Below are positions 33,621 through 44,313 of a DNA stretch of 64,000 nucleotides, in pieces (position 1 is the first letter of the stretch; each line of letters begins with the position of its first letter). Source of the stretch: Gracilaria gracilis (taxonomy: Eukaryota; Rhodophyta; Florideophyceae; Gracilariales; Gracilariaceae); assembly GCA_030374805.1 (NCBI GenBank), contig JARGSG010000006.1:310001-374000 (forward strand), read 5' to 3'. Both the position numbers and the translations under genes were made by a program. The notes beneath the pieces are model-generated. The model was not told the DNA's origin and made no database searches. It saw only the letters and a program-made list of their open reading frames with translations.

Positions 33621-34841
33621 GGTTATGGGCCCAGCCCCGCTGACCTCTGCCATTATCGTTCGTCTCTCGCCGCTCTCCCACACCGCCGTTCACCCGTTTC
33701 GCTGTTTCTCTATCTCCGTCTTCTCGTTGCCTCGGGTGTGTTGACCGTGTTGTTGGTTGGTGTTGGTATTCTCTTTACGGCTTGCGTTCCTCCCTGAGGG
33801 CTTTGTGTTGGTAGTGGTTCGACGTTGACTCTCTATCGTGATTGTGTTTGGGTGCTCGTTGTTGCCCTCGTTGTCGATCGCCATGCGCTTGGTTTGGTCT
33901 CCCTCCATTGTTCTTTGTTGTTGGGATTCCCGCGTCGTGTTTGCGGGTTCTGAGCCGAGAGGTTGAGACCATTTTATCGAAGTCTGGGCACTAGCTTTGT
34001 GCTCAGCAGTTGTAGTTGAAGTCCGTGCACTCCGTGTGTGCTCGGATTTTTGGGACATCACTTCAATACCTGTGCGACGAACGGTTGATCCAAGTAATCG
34101 GGGACGGGAGCCAGGCGGCTTGAACCAAGGCAGACGTGCTGTTTAGCGGGCTCCACCGGTCCTTTTGGGCGGATAGCGGTGTTGTACCGCGAGTGCTGAA
34201 GCTAACGGGGTGCCGTGGCGTACTGCACTTTGGTTGTGGTGTGTAAATTTTGTTTGTTGAACCTGACTGTGTGTTTGGTGCTTGGACGGCGGTGAAGGCA
34301 TCCATAAGGAGCTCTTGATCCGTGTAATTAACTCATTGACTTGTCCAGTGGGCTTTTAGCACGGGGAGGCAACGTATCGAGGGCTGACCTCCCATTGGGA
34401 TCAGGCCGCCTGTGATCTTCATTGAATGCTCGCTAGAAGCGTACCTTGGGTGTCAAAGTAGCTGCTGTTTCAAGGTCGCGCAAGTTCTTGCAAGAGATCA
34501 GAGAGGGTTTTACTTGGTGAATGCATATCTTTGGCCATTAACCATCCTCTGGACGTCTCGTAGAGAGCATCGCGCCTTCTCCTTGAACGCGGGAGAGGGT
34601 TGACTGCAGAAGTCGTTTCCTACCCGGAAGGTCTCCGGGGGTCATGGGTCCGACACCCTAGCGTACCAGGAATAGTATTTCCTGCCAGTAGGCCCGACTA
34701 TTGAAGTTTTATTTGTTTTTATTGTTGTTATTGTTGTTGTTCGTATTGTTCTTGTTGTTTGTTTGCTGTTGTGGTTTGCTGTTTTTCTGTTGTGTCTGTC
34801 ATTTCTTTTATCTGGGATCTTTTTTATTCTCACTTTGCGGT
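33621..34841 (+). other. Copia-A4 leader
   Basis: It begins with GGTTATGGGCCCAG and matches the leader at 2619-3819 over its length, with a T/G-rich microsatellite at about 34711-34780. No gene is seen. Confidence 0.85.
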
Positions 34842-34967
34842 ATGGACTCGTTCACTGGGATCAAGATTGAGAAGTTGGGTGAGGATAACTTCCATATCTG
34901 GAAGGAGAGAGTTCAGCTTGTGCTTGCGCTCAAGGATCTCAAGACTCACCTCACTAGCTCTCGTCTG
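34842..34967 (+). pseudogene. Copia-A4 gag start
   Basis: The first ~42 codons of Copia-A Gag (MDSFTGIKIEKLGEDNF), closely matching 3820-3945. The gene stops where a LINE fragment joins at 34968. A small fossil fragment. Confidence 0.85.
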
Positions 34968-35397
34968 AGCGTCTTCGATTTTGTCCACGCATTTGGGTTG
35001 CGCCCTCGAAATCTTCGGTTCTTGTGGTGAGAATTGAGTAGTCATCCAGTCAATGTCTGCAACAACCATGTTGTGATCCGAGACCGCATCCCACGATCCA
35101 CTTGCTGTTGCTACATTTCGAACAGACACGCGCTTCGAGATGAAACATTCCACTACACTCGAACCATTTGGGGTGCGAAACGTTGGCGTGAACTCGGATG
35201 GAGCCCTCAGCAAAAGGTGCCATTTGCGGATCCACGCTCGGAGGCGGCGACCATGCCTGCTGGTTCTTTGATCCCAGTCGTCATGGCGGGCATTCCAGTC
35301 GCCAGAAAGTAACGTCAGACCACGGATCAAAGACTACGATCGCTCCAGGAATCGCTTTTTGTCCTCATCTGAAGCGCTCGGACTAAGATATACTCGC
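34968..35397 (-). mobile_element. LINE copy L2, endonuclease fragment
   Basis: Minus strand. The endonuclease from YLSPSASDED through GDWNARHDDW and SDHNMVVADIDW to KCVDKIEDAQT. It lacks both ends of the element. It abuts L3 head-to-head at about 35398. L2 keeps the Trp codon that is a stop in L1. The two copies overlap in element coordinates, so they are separate insertions. Confidence 0.82.
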
Positions 35398-37494
35398 ACA
35401 TAGCGAGGCCGAAGTCCACCGTGCATGAAAAGGTTTAGGATTAGACTTCCTGTGCGTTGTAGGAACATGGCAACGTCCCTTCTATGAGGTATCGCTCGCA
35501 TTGCCGCATGTGAGTGTGGCGCTGGAAGTGGAGTATAGGAGCCGGGCGCCGCGAGGTGGGATCACAAATTTCCATCATCAGCGTATCTGTACGAAGGTCG
35601 TGGGCATGTACGGAACCGCGGCATACCAAATCCTGGCTCTGAGAGCTCGCACAGATCCCATTGTGATAGGAGTATATCTTAGTCCGAGCGCTTCAGATGA
35701 GGACATAAATGGATACCTGGAGCGATTGAAGTCTTTGATCCGTAGTCCGACGTTACTTTCTGGCGACTGGAATGCCCGCCATGACGACTGAAATAAACGA
35801 ACCAACAGACATGGTCGCCGCCTCCGAGCTTGGATCCGCAAATAGCACCTTTTGCTGAGGTCTCCATCCAAGTTGACGCCAACGTTTCGCACCCCAAAAT
35901 GGTTCGAGCGTAGTGGATTTCTTCATCTCAAAGCGAGTCTTAGTTCCAAATATAGGGACTTGCAGTGGATCTTGGAATGCCGTCTCGGATCACGACATGG
36001 TTGTTGCAGACATTGACTGGATGAAATCTCAATTCTCATCTCGGACACCAAAGATTTCGAGGGCGCAACTCAAATGCGAGGAAAGAATCGAAGAAGCTCA
36101 GATGTATTTCAAAGCCAATTTGCACAATGGGGCTTCATGGTTTGACAACGCAATCTCAAAAGAGGATCTGTAGGATGCTTGTAGCCAACTTTTGGACACA
36201 ATCAGTAGCCCCTGGATTACTTCCGTATCAATGCGTCCTGACCGATATCGCTTCTTCTGGGATTCTAGTCTTGACCAGTTGAGTCTTGTGCGATCTACGT
36301 ATTACAAACGGTGGAAACGAAGTGGCAACATTCAAATGTGGAATATGTACACGGTGATTGATCGATTCATGAAAAGTCCTTGTGGGGCAAAGAAGAGACA
36401 ACTGTTGAACGAATTTCTTGACACCCCGGCGAGGACGAAACAGCATCTCAAGCAATGAATCGAATCAACTCGGTGATGAAATTACGATCTCAACATAGCA
36501 CACGGGCACTGGAACGGGAAAATCCATTAGACCCACAGGACTATGCTGAGTTTATTGCCGAGTGCCAACAACCAGAATGTGGGGTGAAAGCAGTCCCATT
36601 TGACGTCCCGGACTCGTTCTGGATTGCATTAAAAGAGTCGATCAAGGATGCAAAGAAGAGAAGAACGATTGGACGTTATAAAGTGGCGTCGGAAATGCTA
36701 CAGGTGAGTCCAGCTTTGTGCGCGTCCACGCTTCTCAAGCTGTGGCGGGCGTCCGGCAAGTTGGCATATCTACCTTCAGCGTTGCGGCAGACACGTATAT
36801 CGCCCATATAAAAGGAAGGCGACATCTCGGTACCATTCAACTACCGACCGATCTATATTCTGTCGCATTTGCGTAAATCAAGTTCGGCACCATTAAACCC
36901 GATCATGATGAATTATATCGAGTTTCATGATTACCAGTATAGGTTCTCGAAATACAAAGGAACGGAACAGTCGATTGTGGAGGTGAATAACATCATCACA
37001 AATGGCCACTCGCGTGTGGCAGTACTGGATCTGACGAAGGCATACGACAAAGTCAACCGAAAACTATTGTCACAAGTGTGCGCATCGAGGTTACAACCGA
37101 AGCATGCGGCAATGACTACTTTGCTGCTGCAACCAGTCTATGCTCTCATAAATGGAAATTGGAAAGATGAGCAGGTACAAATGACTCTCGGAGTGGTCCA
37201 AGGTGACCCATTCAGCCGTACATTTTTAACATGTACATCGATTCGATGCTATATCGAGTGCGGAGGTGCCATATCATGTGTCGGATCGAGGTGCAAGTGC
37301 ATTTGCTGACGATGTGATTCTGATGGCGAAGACAAATAGCGGGGTGCAACAACTGCTAGACATATGCATTAGTTGGCGCCAAGAAATGGAAATGCAGTGG
37401 AACACTGCAAATGGCAAGTCGATGGTACTGTAATTGTCTGCAAACCAAAATCACTCTGCAATATTCACACTTGCTGGTGATAAGCTGAGCGTGG
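35398..37494 (+). mobile_element. LINE copy L3, endonuclease and reverse transcriptase
   Basis: Plus strand, 5'-truncated early in the endonuclease. Endonuclease pieces: HVSVALEVEYRSRAPRGGI, YLSPSASDED, LLSGDWNARHDD and SDHDMVVADIDW. RT: KLRSQHSTRAL, the RT-1 region near 36790-36860, VAVLDLTKAYDKVNRKLL (about 37012-37070), LGVVQGDP, and ADDVILMAK with the catalytic DD at about 37305-37335. It is decayed by several stops and frameshifts. It is interrupted by a solo Copia-B LTR at 37495, after which its 3' part resumes. Confidence 0.85.
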
Positions 37495-38204
37495 TGTTGA
37501 AGTTGGGACATGTTCGAGTGCCTGTTATACCCTCAGGTTGGTCTCGGACTACTTGGAAGCAAAGTTGCAGGGACGATGAGCGTTTTTGGGCACCACCTTC
37601 GCAAAAGCGCATATGCGCCTCTGATCAACCCCAACGTGAAACGGGAATATGATTGGCTACCGCAAATGTCCTTATGCAACGTGGTGTCCACCAGTGCCAT
37701 GGATTGCATGGAGAGTTATAGTGGTATGAGCCATGTACAATTCTGTGATTGGACGAGGCTTAGAGTAGCAAACTGACTATACAGATAGCGAGAATGTGCG
37801 TTTCTAGGCTGGAATCAGTGTTTTTGCATGCAATATGCGATTCCAGGCTGCGCAAGGGGGTTGAAGTGCCGCCATGCAAATTGATGATTTTTTAGATCTG
37901 GTTTTGAACCAAAGGACTGGCAATGGATTTGTAGTGTGGATTGATTTAGTTATTTAAAATTGTTGTACTCTAGTTTACGCGCGCTTTCCGTGTACAACTG
38001 CACACACGTGCAACTTGTAAGGACCTCCGTCGTCGCTTGCTGCGAAGACGATGAAGCGCCCGCTAGGGTATTTGTAGGTTGCGATTGACGACCCTTGAGT
38101 AAATGGTTCGACCCAAGGCTATCAACCTTCCTTTGTTTTCCTTTCTCTTTCTTCCATATCATTCTCTAACTTTCCTTTCTATTCCACCTGCGTGCGTTTC
38201 GTTA
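37495..38204 (+). repeat. Solo Copia-B LTR (plus strand)
   Basis: A 710-bp LTR, TGTTGAAGTTGGGACATG...CGTTTCGTTA, the same length as the Copia-B2 LTR and clearly diverged from it. No internal Copia sequence follows; LINE sequence lies on both sides. This is the usual footprint of LTR-LTR recombination that removed an element. The flanks (CGTGG, TGTTG) are too weak to call a target duplication. Confidence 0.8.
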
Positions 38205-38732
38205 TGTTGGCAGCTGTCGCTTTATAATGCGCATCCTTCAATTGCGGCACTGCAAGCTGAAATTCATAATGTGTGTACAATGGGGATAGAAATGATACGG
38301 GATGTGGAGTGGAAATTTTCCTCAACAAAACGAGTTGTCAAAATCCCGTGTGCGGCAAATGGAAAATACCCACTCCCTCTTGGGTTGCGAAAAGTTTCGC
38401 ACCGAATGATGGGTATCCGATGGTACTTCAAAGAGTTCCCACCGAACCCAGTTGGACCACGTAATGTACTTGAACACGAGTACTGGAAGTACGGAAGGCT
38501 GAAAGTACAACTTGGAATGGAAGATTGGTCACCTGGAGAGAGGCAGGAGACGACCGAAGTACTATATGTACTGGAAGAATCACAGTTGTAAATCTGTGCT
38601 ATAAGTAGTAACAATGAGTGTATTGGTTTCTAATTGACCAAATTAGCTTACATCTTGACAGTATTACCCTGCTGCTCTTCATGGGAAATTGGGAACAATA
38701 AAAATAAAACTGCAATTCTTTAAAAAAGCGTA
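38205..38732 (+). mobile_element. LINE L3 3' part
   Basis: The C-terminal ~130 codons of LINE ORF2 (YNAHPSIAALQAEIHNV, RDVEWKFSSTKRVVKIPC, SHRMMGIRWYFKEF, ending EESQL at 38591), then a ~140-bp 3' UTR with an A-rich end (about 38725). It probably continues L3 across the solo LTR, though the sequence between the two parts is shorter than a full LINE RT C-terminus would need. Copia-A LTR sequence follows the tail. Confidence 0.78.
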
Positions 38733-38855
38733 GTGCTGTATAACTTGGAACTCCAGCACTTCGAAGTAAATTCGAGCCGGAGCTGGCGAACTTCCTTTGC
38801 ATATCCGCAGCTTCTCTTTGCATCAACTTTCCCATCCCAGCTATGACGTCTATCA
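38733..38855 (+). repeat. Copia-A LTR end fragment
   Basis: The last ~123 bp of a Copia-A LTR (matching about 2489-2618, ending CTATCA). It is the flank into which the LINE 3' end inserted. Confidence 0.78.
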
Positions 38856-38981
38856 ATGCGTATATGCGCTTTCACGAAGAGGGAGCCCAAAAGTGCCCAT
38901 CTTCCCTGCAACTTTGCTTCCAAGTAGTCCAAGACCAACCTGAGGGACTGAAAGGCACTCGACGATGCCTAAACATCAACA
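38856..38981 (-). repeat. Copia-B-like LTR fragment
   Basis: The first ~126 bp (minus strand TGTTGATGTTTAGGC...) of a Copia-B/C-type LTR, including the GCGCATATACGC part of the shared module. Truncated. Confidence 0.75.
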
Positions 38982-39103
38982 CAATAGGGTTGTACCAGGG
39001 CTGAATGTGGATGTAGGACAAAATCTGTATGTGTGTGGCTCGCGTGTAGTAGGAAAGGCATCCCGTGCTCCGACTCCGAGGCGAGGGGGGAACGAGCAGA
39101 ACA
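38982..39103 (+). mobile_element. Copia-A integrase fragment
   Basis: About 120 bp matching 5107-5230 of Copia-A1 (integrase HHCC region: LNVD...CGSRVVGKA). A short fossil scrap trapped between two LTR pieces. Confidence 0.8.
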
Positions 39104-39901
39104 TGAAAGAAGTTATAGCTGGGATGGGGAGGTTAATTTAAAGGGAAGGTGGGGATATGCAAAGGAAGTTCGCTCTGGCCCGGCTTTACTCGGAGGGGCT
39201 TGAGTCACAACTTATATAGCACTACGATGTCGCACTACTGCTTTACTTCCACTCTGAGTAAAACCTAAGCCGCTAACCAGGAACACTCAATACTAGCAAT
39301 CATCATCTAACATAACATAGTAGCACGGGCACAATTCATGACAGCTTACAAATAACAGTGCGCAAAAAGTTACGTGCCTATTCAACAAGTTGCGTGCCTA
39401 CTCTACAAGTTACGTGCCTACACATAAGGATGACCATGCACAAATTCATATTGTGCCAATACATTGTAATCCGTACACCCCACCAATATGTGTATGCGCC
39501 AGCTGACCAAGTACCACGTAACCACAAATTCACTCAATGCCATAAGTTCCCACAACATGTTACCACAGTGTTCGTGCAATCCTCATGACTGTACATCACT
39601 CATCACCATAGCGCACCAAGTTGCATCAATGTGTTCAACATGTCCACGTACATAACTGTGCATACTGTCCAGCATACCGATCTGTGCTAGCTACACACGT
39701 GTAGCTCAGAACAACCCAGTAGTGCCATTAAACTTGTACACACTACGTTGCATGTGCACATTTGCCGTAACCAATCAGAAGCCCGTTTCACGTTGAGTTT
39801 GCACACACGCGCATATGCGCTTTTCCGGCAGCACCCTCCAAAACATCCCATGCTCCCCTGCACTTTTGCTTTGAGTGACAGCAATAGGTCAACATCCAAC
39901 A
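39104..39901 (-). repeat. Copia-A2 3' LTR
   Basis: 798 bp, minus strand TGTTGGATGTTGACC...TTCTTTCA. It carries a three-unit version of the 20-bp minisatellite (39358-39420) and the GCGCATATGCGC palindrome (about 39808-39825). Confidence 0.88.
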
Positions 39902-42900
39902 GGACTTGTCACGCAGAGCCTCTCTAGTGAAGTGGAACCAAATGTCGATGTGCTTCGTTCGCTTGTTCACAACTCCATTTCGAGCAAGGTCGATGGAGCC
40001 CTGGTTGTCAACATACACAGGCATCGCTCCAACCAAGGCTTTGACAGACCCGTCCACCTCAACTACAATCACAATAGCAATGCCGTTCCAAAGTCGCCTT
40101 AGCCATCTTGGTACCAGTGCACAGACTCACATACTCAGCTTCAGCACTTGACAGCACAACCACTTCCTGCTGACGCGAACTCCAAGACACTGGATCACCA
40201 CTCATCATGAACACATGTCCACTGGTATACTTACGGTTGGCAATATCGCCTGCCCAGTCAGAGTCCACATAGCCGTGCAGTTCCAGATCAGTGGTAGAGC
40301 CGTAGGTGAGTCCAAAGAAGCAAGTACCGTTGAGATAGCGAAGCACACGTTTGACTGCCTTCCGTTGAGTCTCTCCAGGTTGTTGACATACTTTGCAAGT
40401 TTAGACACTGCGTATGAGATATCTGGACGAGTTCCCTCAGACAAATACCTGAGACTGCCAATCGCCTGACTACGGAACATGCATGAGTACCTCCTCAACA
40501 ACAGACAAGTCCACACCGGATTCCATTAGATTGTCAACTGGCTTAGACTGATGCATGCCGAAACGTTCCAAGACCTTTTGCGTGTACGCAAACTGAGTCA
40601 GGTACAGCTGTTGCTTAGCTCGATCACGGTGGATCTCGAATCCGAGAACCATACGAGCTTCCTTGAGGTCTTTCATGCGGCACCGAGTTGACCGCTCTGC
40701 CTTTACGCGATTCATGGTTTCCAAGGTCGGACTTTCTATCAGCAGGTCATCCACGTATAGAGCAATGATAACCACAAATCCCAGCATTATCGCGGTGTAC
40801 ACACACTCCTCTGCGTCATTCGGCTTCAACTCCATCTCATCAACGAGGACTTGTATATTTTTGCATGCCACTGCTTTTCTGCCTGCCTAAGCCCATAGAT
40901 GGCTTTCTTCAAACGACACACAAAGGCTTCGTTCCCTTGCCGCTAAAACCTTTTGGCTGCTCTATATACACTGTCTTCTCAATGTCGCCGTTCAGGAACG
41001 CAGTCTCCACATCCGTCTGGTGCAAATGAAAGTCTTGCACAGCTGCAATTGACAGAATCATCCTGATCGAAGTGAAATTCACCACTGGTGCATAAGTCAC
41101 TGAGAATTCTACACTTTTGACCTGTAGGAACCCTCTGGCAGCCATACGCGCCTTTTAACTCACAGTTGGCTCCCCAAATGAACCAGATTCATACTTCTTA
41201 ACATACACCCACTTGGAAAAAATCACGTCGCTGTCTGCTGGCCTATAAACTAGATCCCATGTGTCATGTTCTAGCAGTCACTGGTACTCGCTCTTCATTG
41301 CCTTCTACCATGCTTCGGAATCAGGACGTGACACACCTTCACTATAACAAGAAGGAGGTTCATCACTGGCTGTCAGGAGAGCAGTTCCAACCGACCATCG
41401 CGTAGGTTTCTTACACTCACGTGTACATCTACGAACAGCTCAACATGTGAAATTGGTGTGGAATCATCACCGATACTCTCAGAAGCATCATGGACATCAG
41501 GCGCAGGTGCGGAAGGTTCATCTTCACTGAGGTGACTGGATGTGTCAGAGTTGGAGGTGTCATTTGGACTAGACATCACTGTAATCCATAGCAGCATAGT
41601 CCTCTTCCTCAGAGTTCTCATGGTCATTTGAGAATGGAAGCTCGTCAAATCTCACATCTCTTGACACAATCAACTTTTTTTCTTATTGTCCCACAACTTG
41701 TATCCGTTAGACCCAGAAGTGTACCCAATGAAGATCGCTTCAATCTTTCTGTCCTCCAGCTTCTTCAGCTTGTGATCCACAATTTTGTTCCAGCATCGGC
41801 TCCAAAACACACGCAGGTTGCTCACATCAGGGTTCTGACAATGCCACAGCTCGAATGGAGTGACGTTGTTCGGGAAGACTCTATATGTCACCCTGTTGTG
41901 CACGTACACTGCTACGTTCAAGGCTTCAGCCCAAAAGTTCTTCGGCTGTTGTTTGTAGTACTGTACAACATCGATCTGACCAAGTCCATGAGTGTTCGGT
42001 TGAACCTTTTGGCAAGCCCGTTCTGCTGTGGTTTGTAAGTCACTGTTCGCTGATGTTTAATACCTTGGCACTCGAGTTTTTAGCGCAAAATGCTGGACAT
42101 ATACTCACCATCGTTTTAAGTGCGCAATGCACATAATACACTTTCACGTGTGGTGATGGTTTTCAACTTTTGGCCAGTCTGGTTCTACACAAACTTGAGC
42201 CACCTCATGAACATCTGGAACCCCTTATCTTTGGCTTTGATCATGTACAAGAAACAATACCTTCTGTGGCCGTCGATGAATGTTACAAAGTAGTGCAAGC
42301 CTTCCAAGGATTTCACACTTACTGGACCTGAAATACCCGAGTGGACAAGGCCCAGTACGTCTTATGATAGTTTTTCTTTGCTTGAGAGTCGGAGCAGAGG
42401 TTGCCTTTCTTACTACACACGAGCCACACACACCCAGATTTTGTGCCACATCCACATTCAGCACTGATACAACCTCATTGCGAGCCATCTGCTTAATGCC
42501 TTCCAGATTCAAATGAGCCATTTGTGCATGCCAAAGAGACAGATCTGACACAAGGGCACTGTCCACATCTGTACGCTGTTCTGCTGCAGTGTGAAGTTAG
42601 TAGAGGCCTTTGAAACGGCACCTGGAGGCAGTCAATTTTGACTCTTTGTAAACACATACCTTCTCTCTTTCAAACACTACCTTTCAGCCTAGATCACAGA
42701 TCGCCGTCACTGAAAGCAAATGGTACCGTAAGGATGGCACGTGCACCACCTGTTTCATTTTGCACTTACGTTTAGCGTCGTCTACAGTCAGATCAAGCTC
42801 CACACTGCCGCGACCCAAAGACTCTTGTTTAGAATCATTGCCGATACTCAGGTCAGAAATCACCTTGCTCTCATACGTTTGGAACATTTCATGATCATAC

Positions 42901-42960
42901 GTCATGCGTGCAGTGGCACGAGAGTCAATAATTCAGTCACTGTTAGTGACCTTCTCGGCA
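39902..42960 (-). pseudogene. Copia-A2 pol region
   Basis: Minus strand. RNase H (GYVDSDWAGDIANRK, SSAEAEYVSL, YVDNQGSIDLARNG), RT with IALYVDDLLIE and YAPVVNFTSIR, integrase with LWHAQMAHLNLEGI and VYVHNRVT, and the protease neighbourhood with TAHMTYDHEM. Each aligns with Copia-A1. Fossil, many breaks. Confidence 0.85.
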
Positions 42961-43022
42961 CCTGACGCAATGAGACATTAAAAGTCAGAATCGTCGCTAC
43001 TCGCGCCAAGCTCACAGATGAG

Positions 43023-43762
43023 CGCGGGGAAACACGAAAAATGCACCTTTTTCTAACTTTTCTGAAGAAAAACCGATGTTCCCATGATATCACAGTATAC
43101 ATAACTATATTTCACAACTTACATTCCACAAATTAAAGTGCGTTGCTAAGTAGGACTGTAATCAGTTATTGTCCCCCAGTTTGCACACGATCTTGTGCAC
43201 GTACTTTCCCAATCTTCGCATAGGAGAGACATGCTGATGACGAAAAAGAAGTGGGCCTTAAAGTCGTCTCGAGGTCAGTCAAATCTGATCAAACATGGGT
43301 ACTCCAGTAGAGTTGTAGCATTAGAATAGTATCCAGTCTGCGTATTAGGGGATAAGATTTTAAACTTCAAAAGTACACCACTCCAAAGAGCGCTATAGAG
43401 CAAAGATGTCGCTATATTGCGCTCTTTATAAGAAATTTTTTTGAGCGAATGTATTGGAGAACATAATACCTTTCTTCTCCCTCTCGTGATAGACTACGCA
43501 AACTAATTTACTCTTTGTGGGAGTTTGTAAAAGATATAAGCAAACCATTTTCGAGATGTTGTGGGCAATGTTAATTTTCCCGCAACACTTTCAACATGGT
43601 CGGCTGGACAAAGTCTGCCACTAACAGAGAATATATAAATAAAATACTAGATGAATCGTGGCCTGACATTTTCGTATAATGCAGTCACGGCCCAGAATAC
43701 AGTCATTTATGTTCCGCTCCAAATTTATACTAAGTTTTCATATTGTTCCTTTTCCCGCATTT
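43023..43762. mobile_element. ~740-bp unidentified insertion in Copia-A2, possibly a non-autonomous DNA element
   Basis: Copia-A sequence is continuous on both sides (compare 4558-4590 in A1) and this stretch is absent from A1. It is more AT-rich than its surroundings and has no gene-sized ORF. Its two ends are loosely inverted: GGGGAAACACGAAAAA on the left against GGGAAATGCGGGAAAA read in from the right. An internal hairpin lies at 43385-43427. I see no clean target duplication and do not recognise the family. Confidence 0.5.
43385..43427. repeat. Inverted repeat within the 740-bp insertion
   Basis: AAAGAGCGCTATAG pairs with CTATATTGCGCTCTTT across a 13-base loop, with a two-base bulge. It would form a strong hairpin on either strand. 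Confidence 0.75.
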
Positions 43763-44313
43763 CCCGGTATTCACACTGGGGTGAGCAGCATCGAACTGAC
43801 TTTTGTTAGCCTCATCACGTTGTTTCTTGTAACATTTCTTCTGTATATGACCCTTCTTGCCACAATACTGACATATAATTGACTTCAGTGATCTCTGACG
43901 CCCGAACAAAGCTGCATCACTTCCGTACTTCTCCTTGGCACGATCAGTCATTCGCTGCTTTTCTTGCTGCAAACGACTCTTCACGAACTCCAAACTAAGA
44001 TCGCGATTTCGGATCGCGGTTTCAATAGTGACACTGAGTTGCTCGAAACGTTCCGGAAGTCCATATAGGATAGCCATAGCAATGTCCTCTTCTTCAAATT
44101 TGATGTCGATGCCCTTGAGATCAGAAGCCAAGTAACGAATGTTATTGATGAATTGCCACATCGTTTGGTCTACACGCATCGTTGTGGTGCAGAAAACACG
44201 TCTGGCGTCATGGAAGGTCATTTTACCGTTCATTTCAACCACTCGGCCCTGCGATGAATTCTCTTCATTGCAGAGCCTTATAGCCAGTTGATGAGGTGAA
44301 GAATCCAATTGTT
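43763..44313 (-). pseudogene. Copia-A2 gag part
   Basis: Minus strand. Gag core (FINNIRYLASDLKGIDIK, EEDIAMAILYGLPERF) and zinc knuckle (CQYCGKKGHIQKKC, about 43845-43890), aligned with Copia-A1 residues ~110-240. The N-terminal third is replaced by Gypsy-2L. Fossil. Confidence 0.85.

Larger units (their letters stand above)
39104..44313 (-). mobile_element. Copia-A2 LTR retrotransposon, 5'-truncated (fossil)
   Basis: A second Copia-A copy on the minus strand: 798-bp 3' LTR (39104-39901), RNase H and reverse transcriptase (about 39902-41600), integrase (about 41650-42700), protease and gag (about 42700-44313). The 5' LTR, leader and gag start are missing; Gypsy-2L abuts at 44314. A ~740-bp foreign insertion lies in the gag/protease region (43023-43762). 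It is more decayed than A1, with many breaks. Confidence 0.88.

Noticed and set aside
34968-38732. L2 plus L3 as one twin-primed LINE
   Set aside because: The two parts overlap over the endonuclease region and differ from each other, so they are separate copies.
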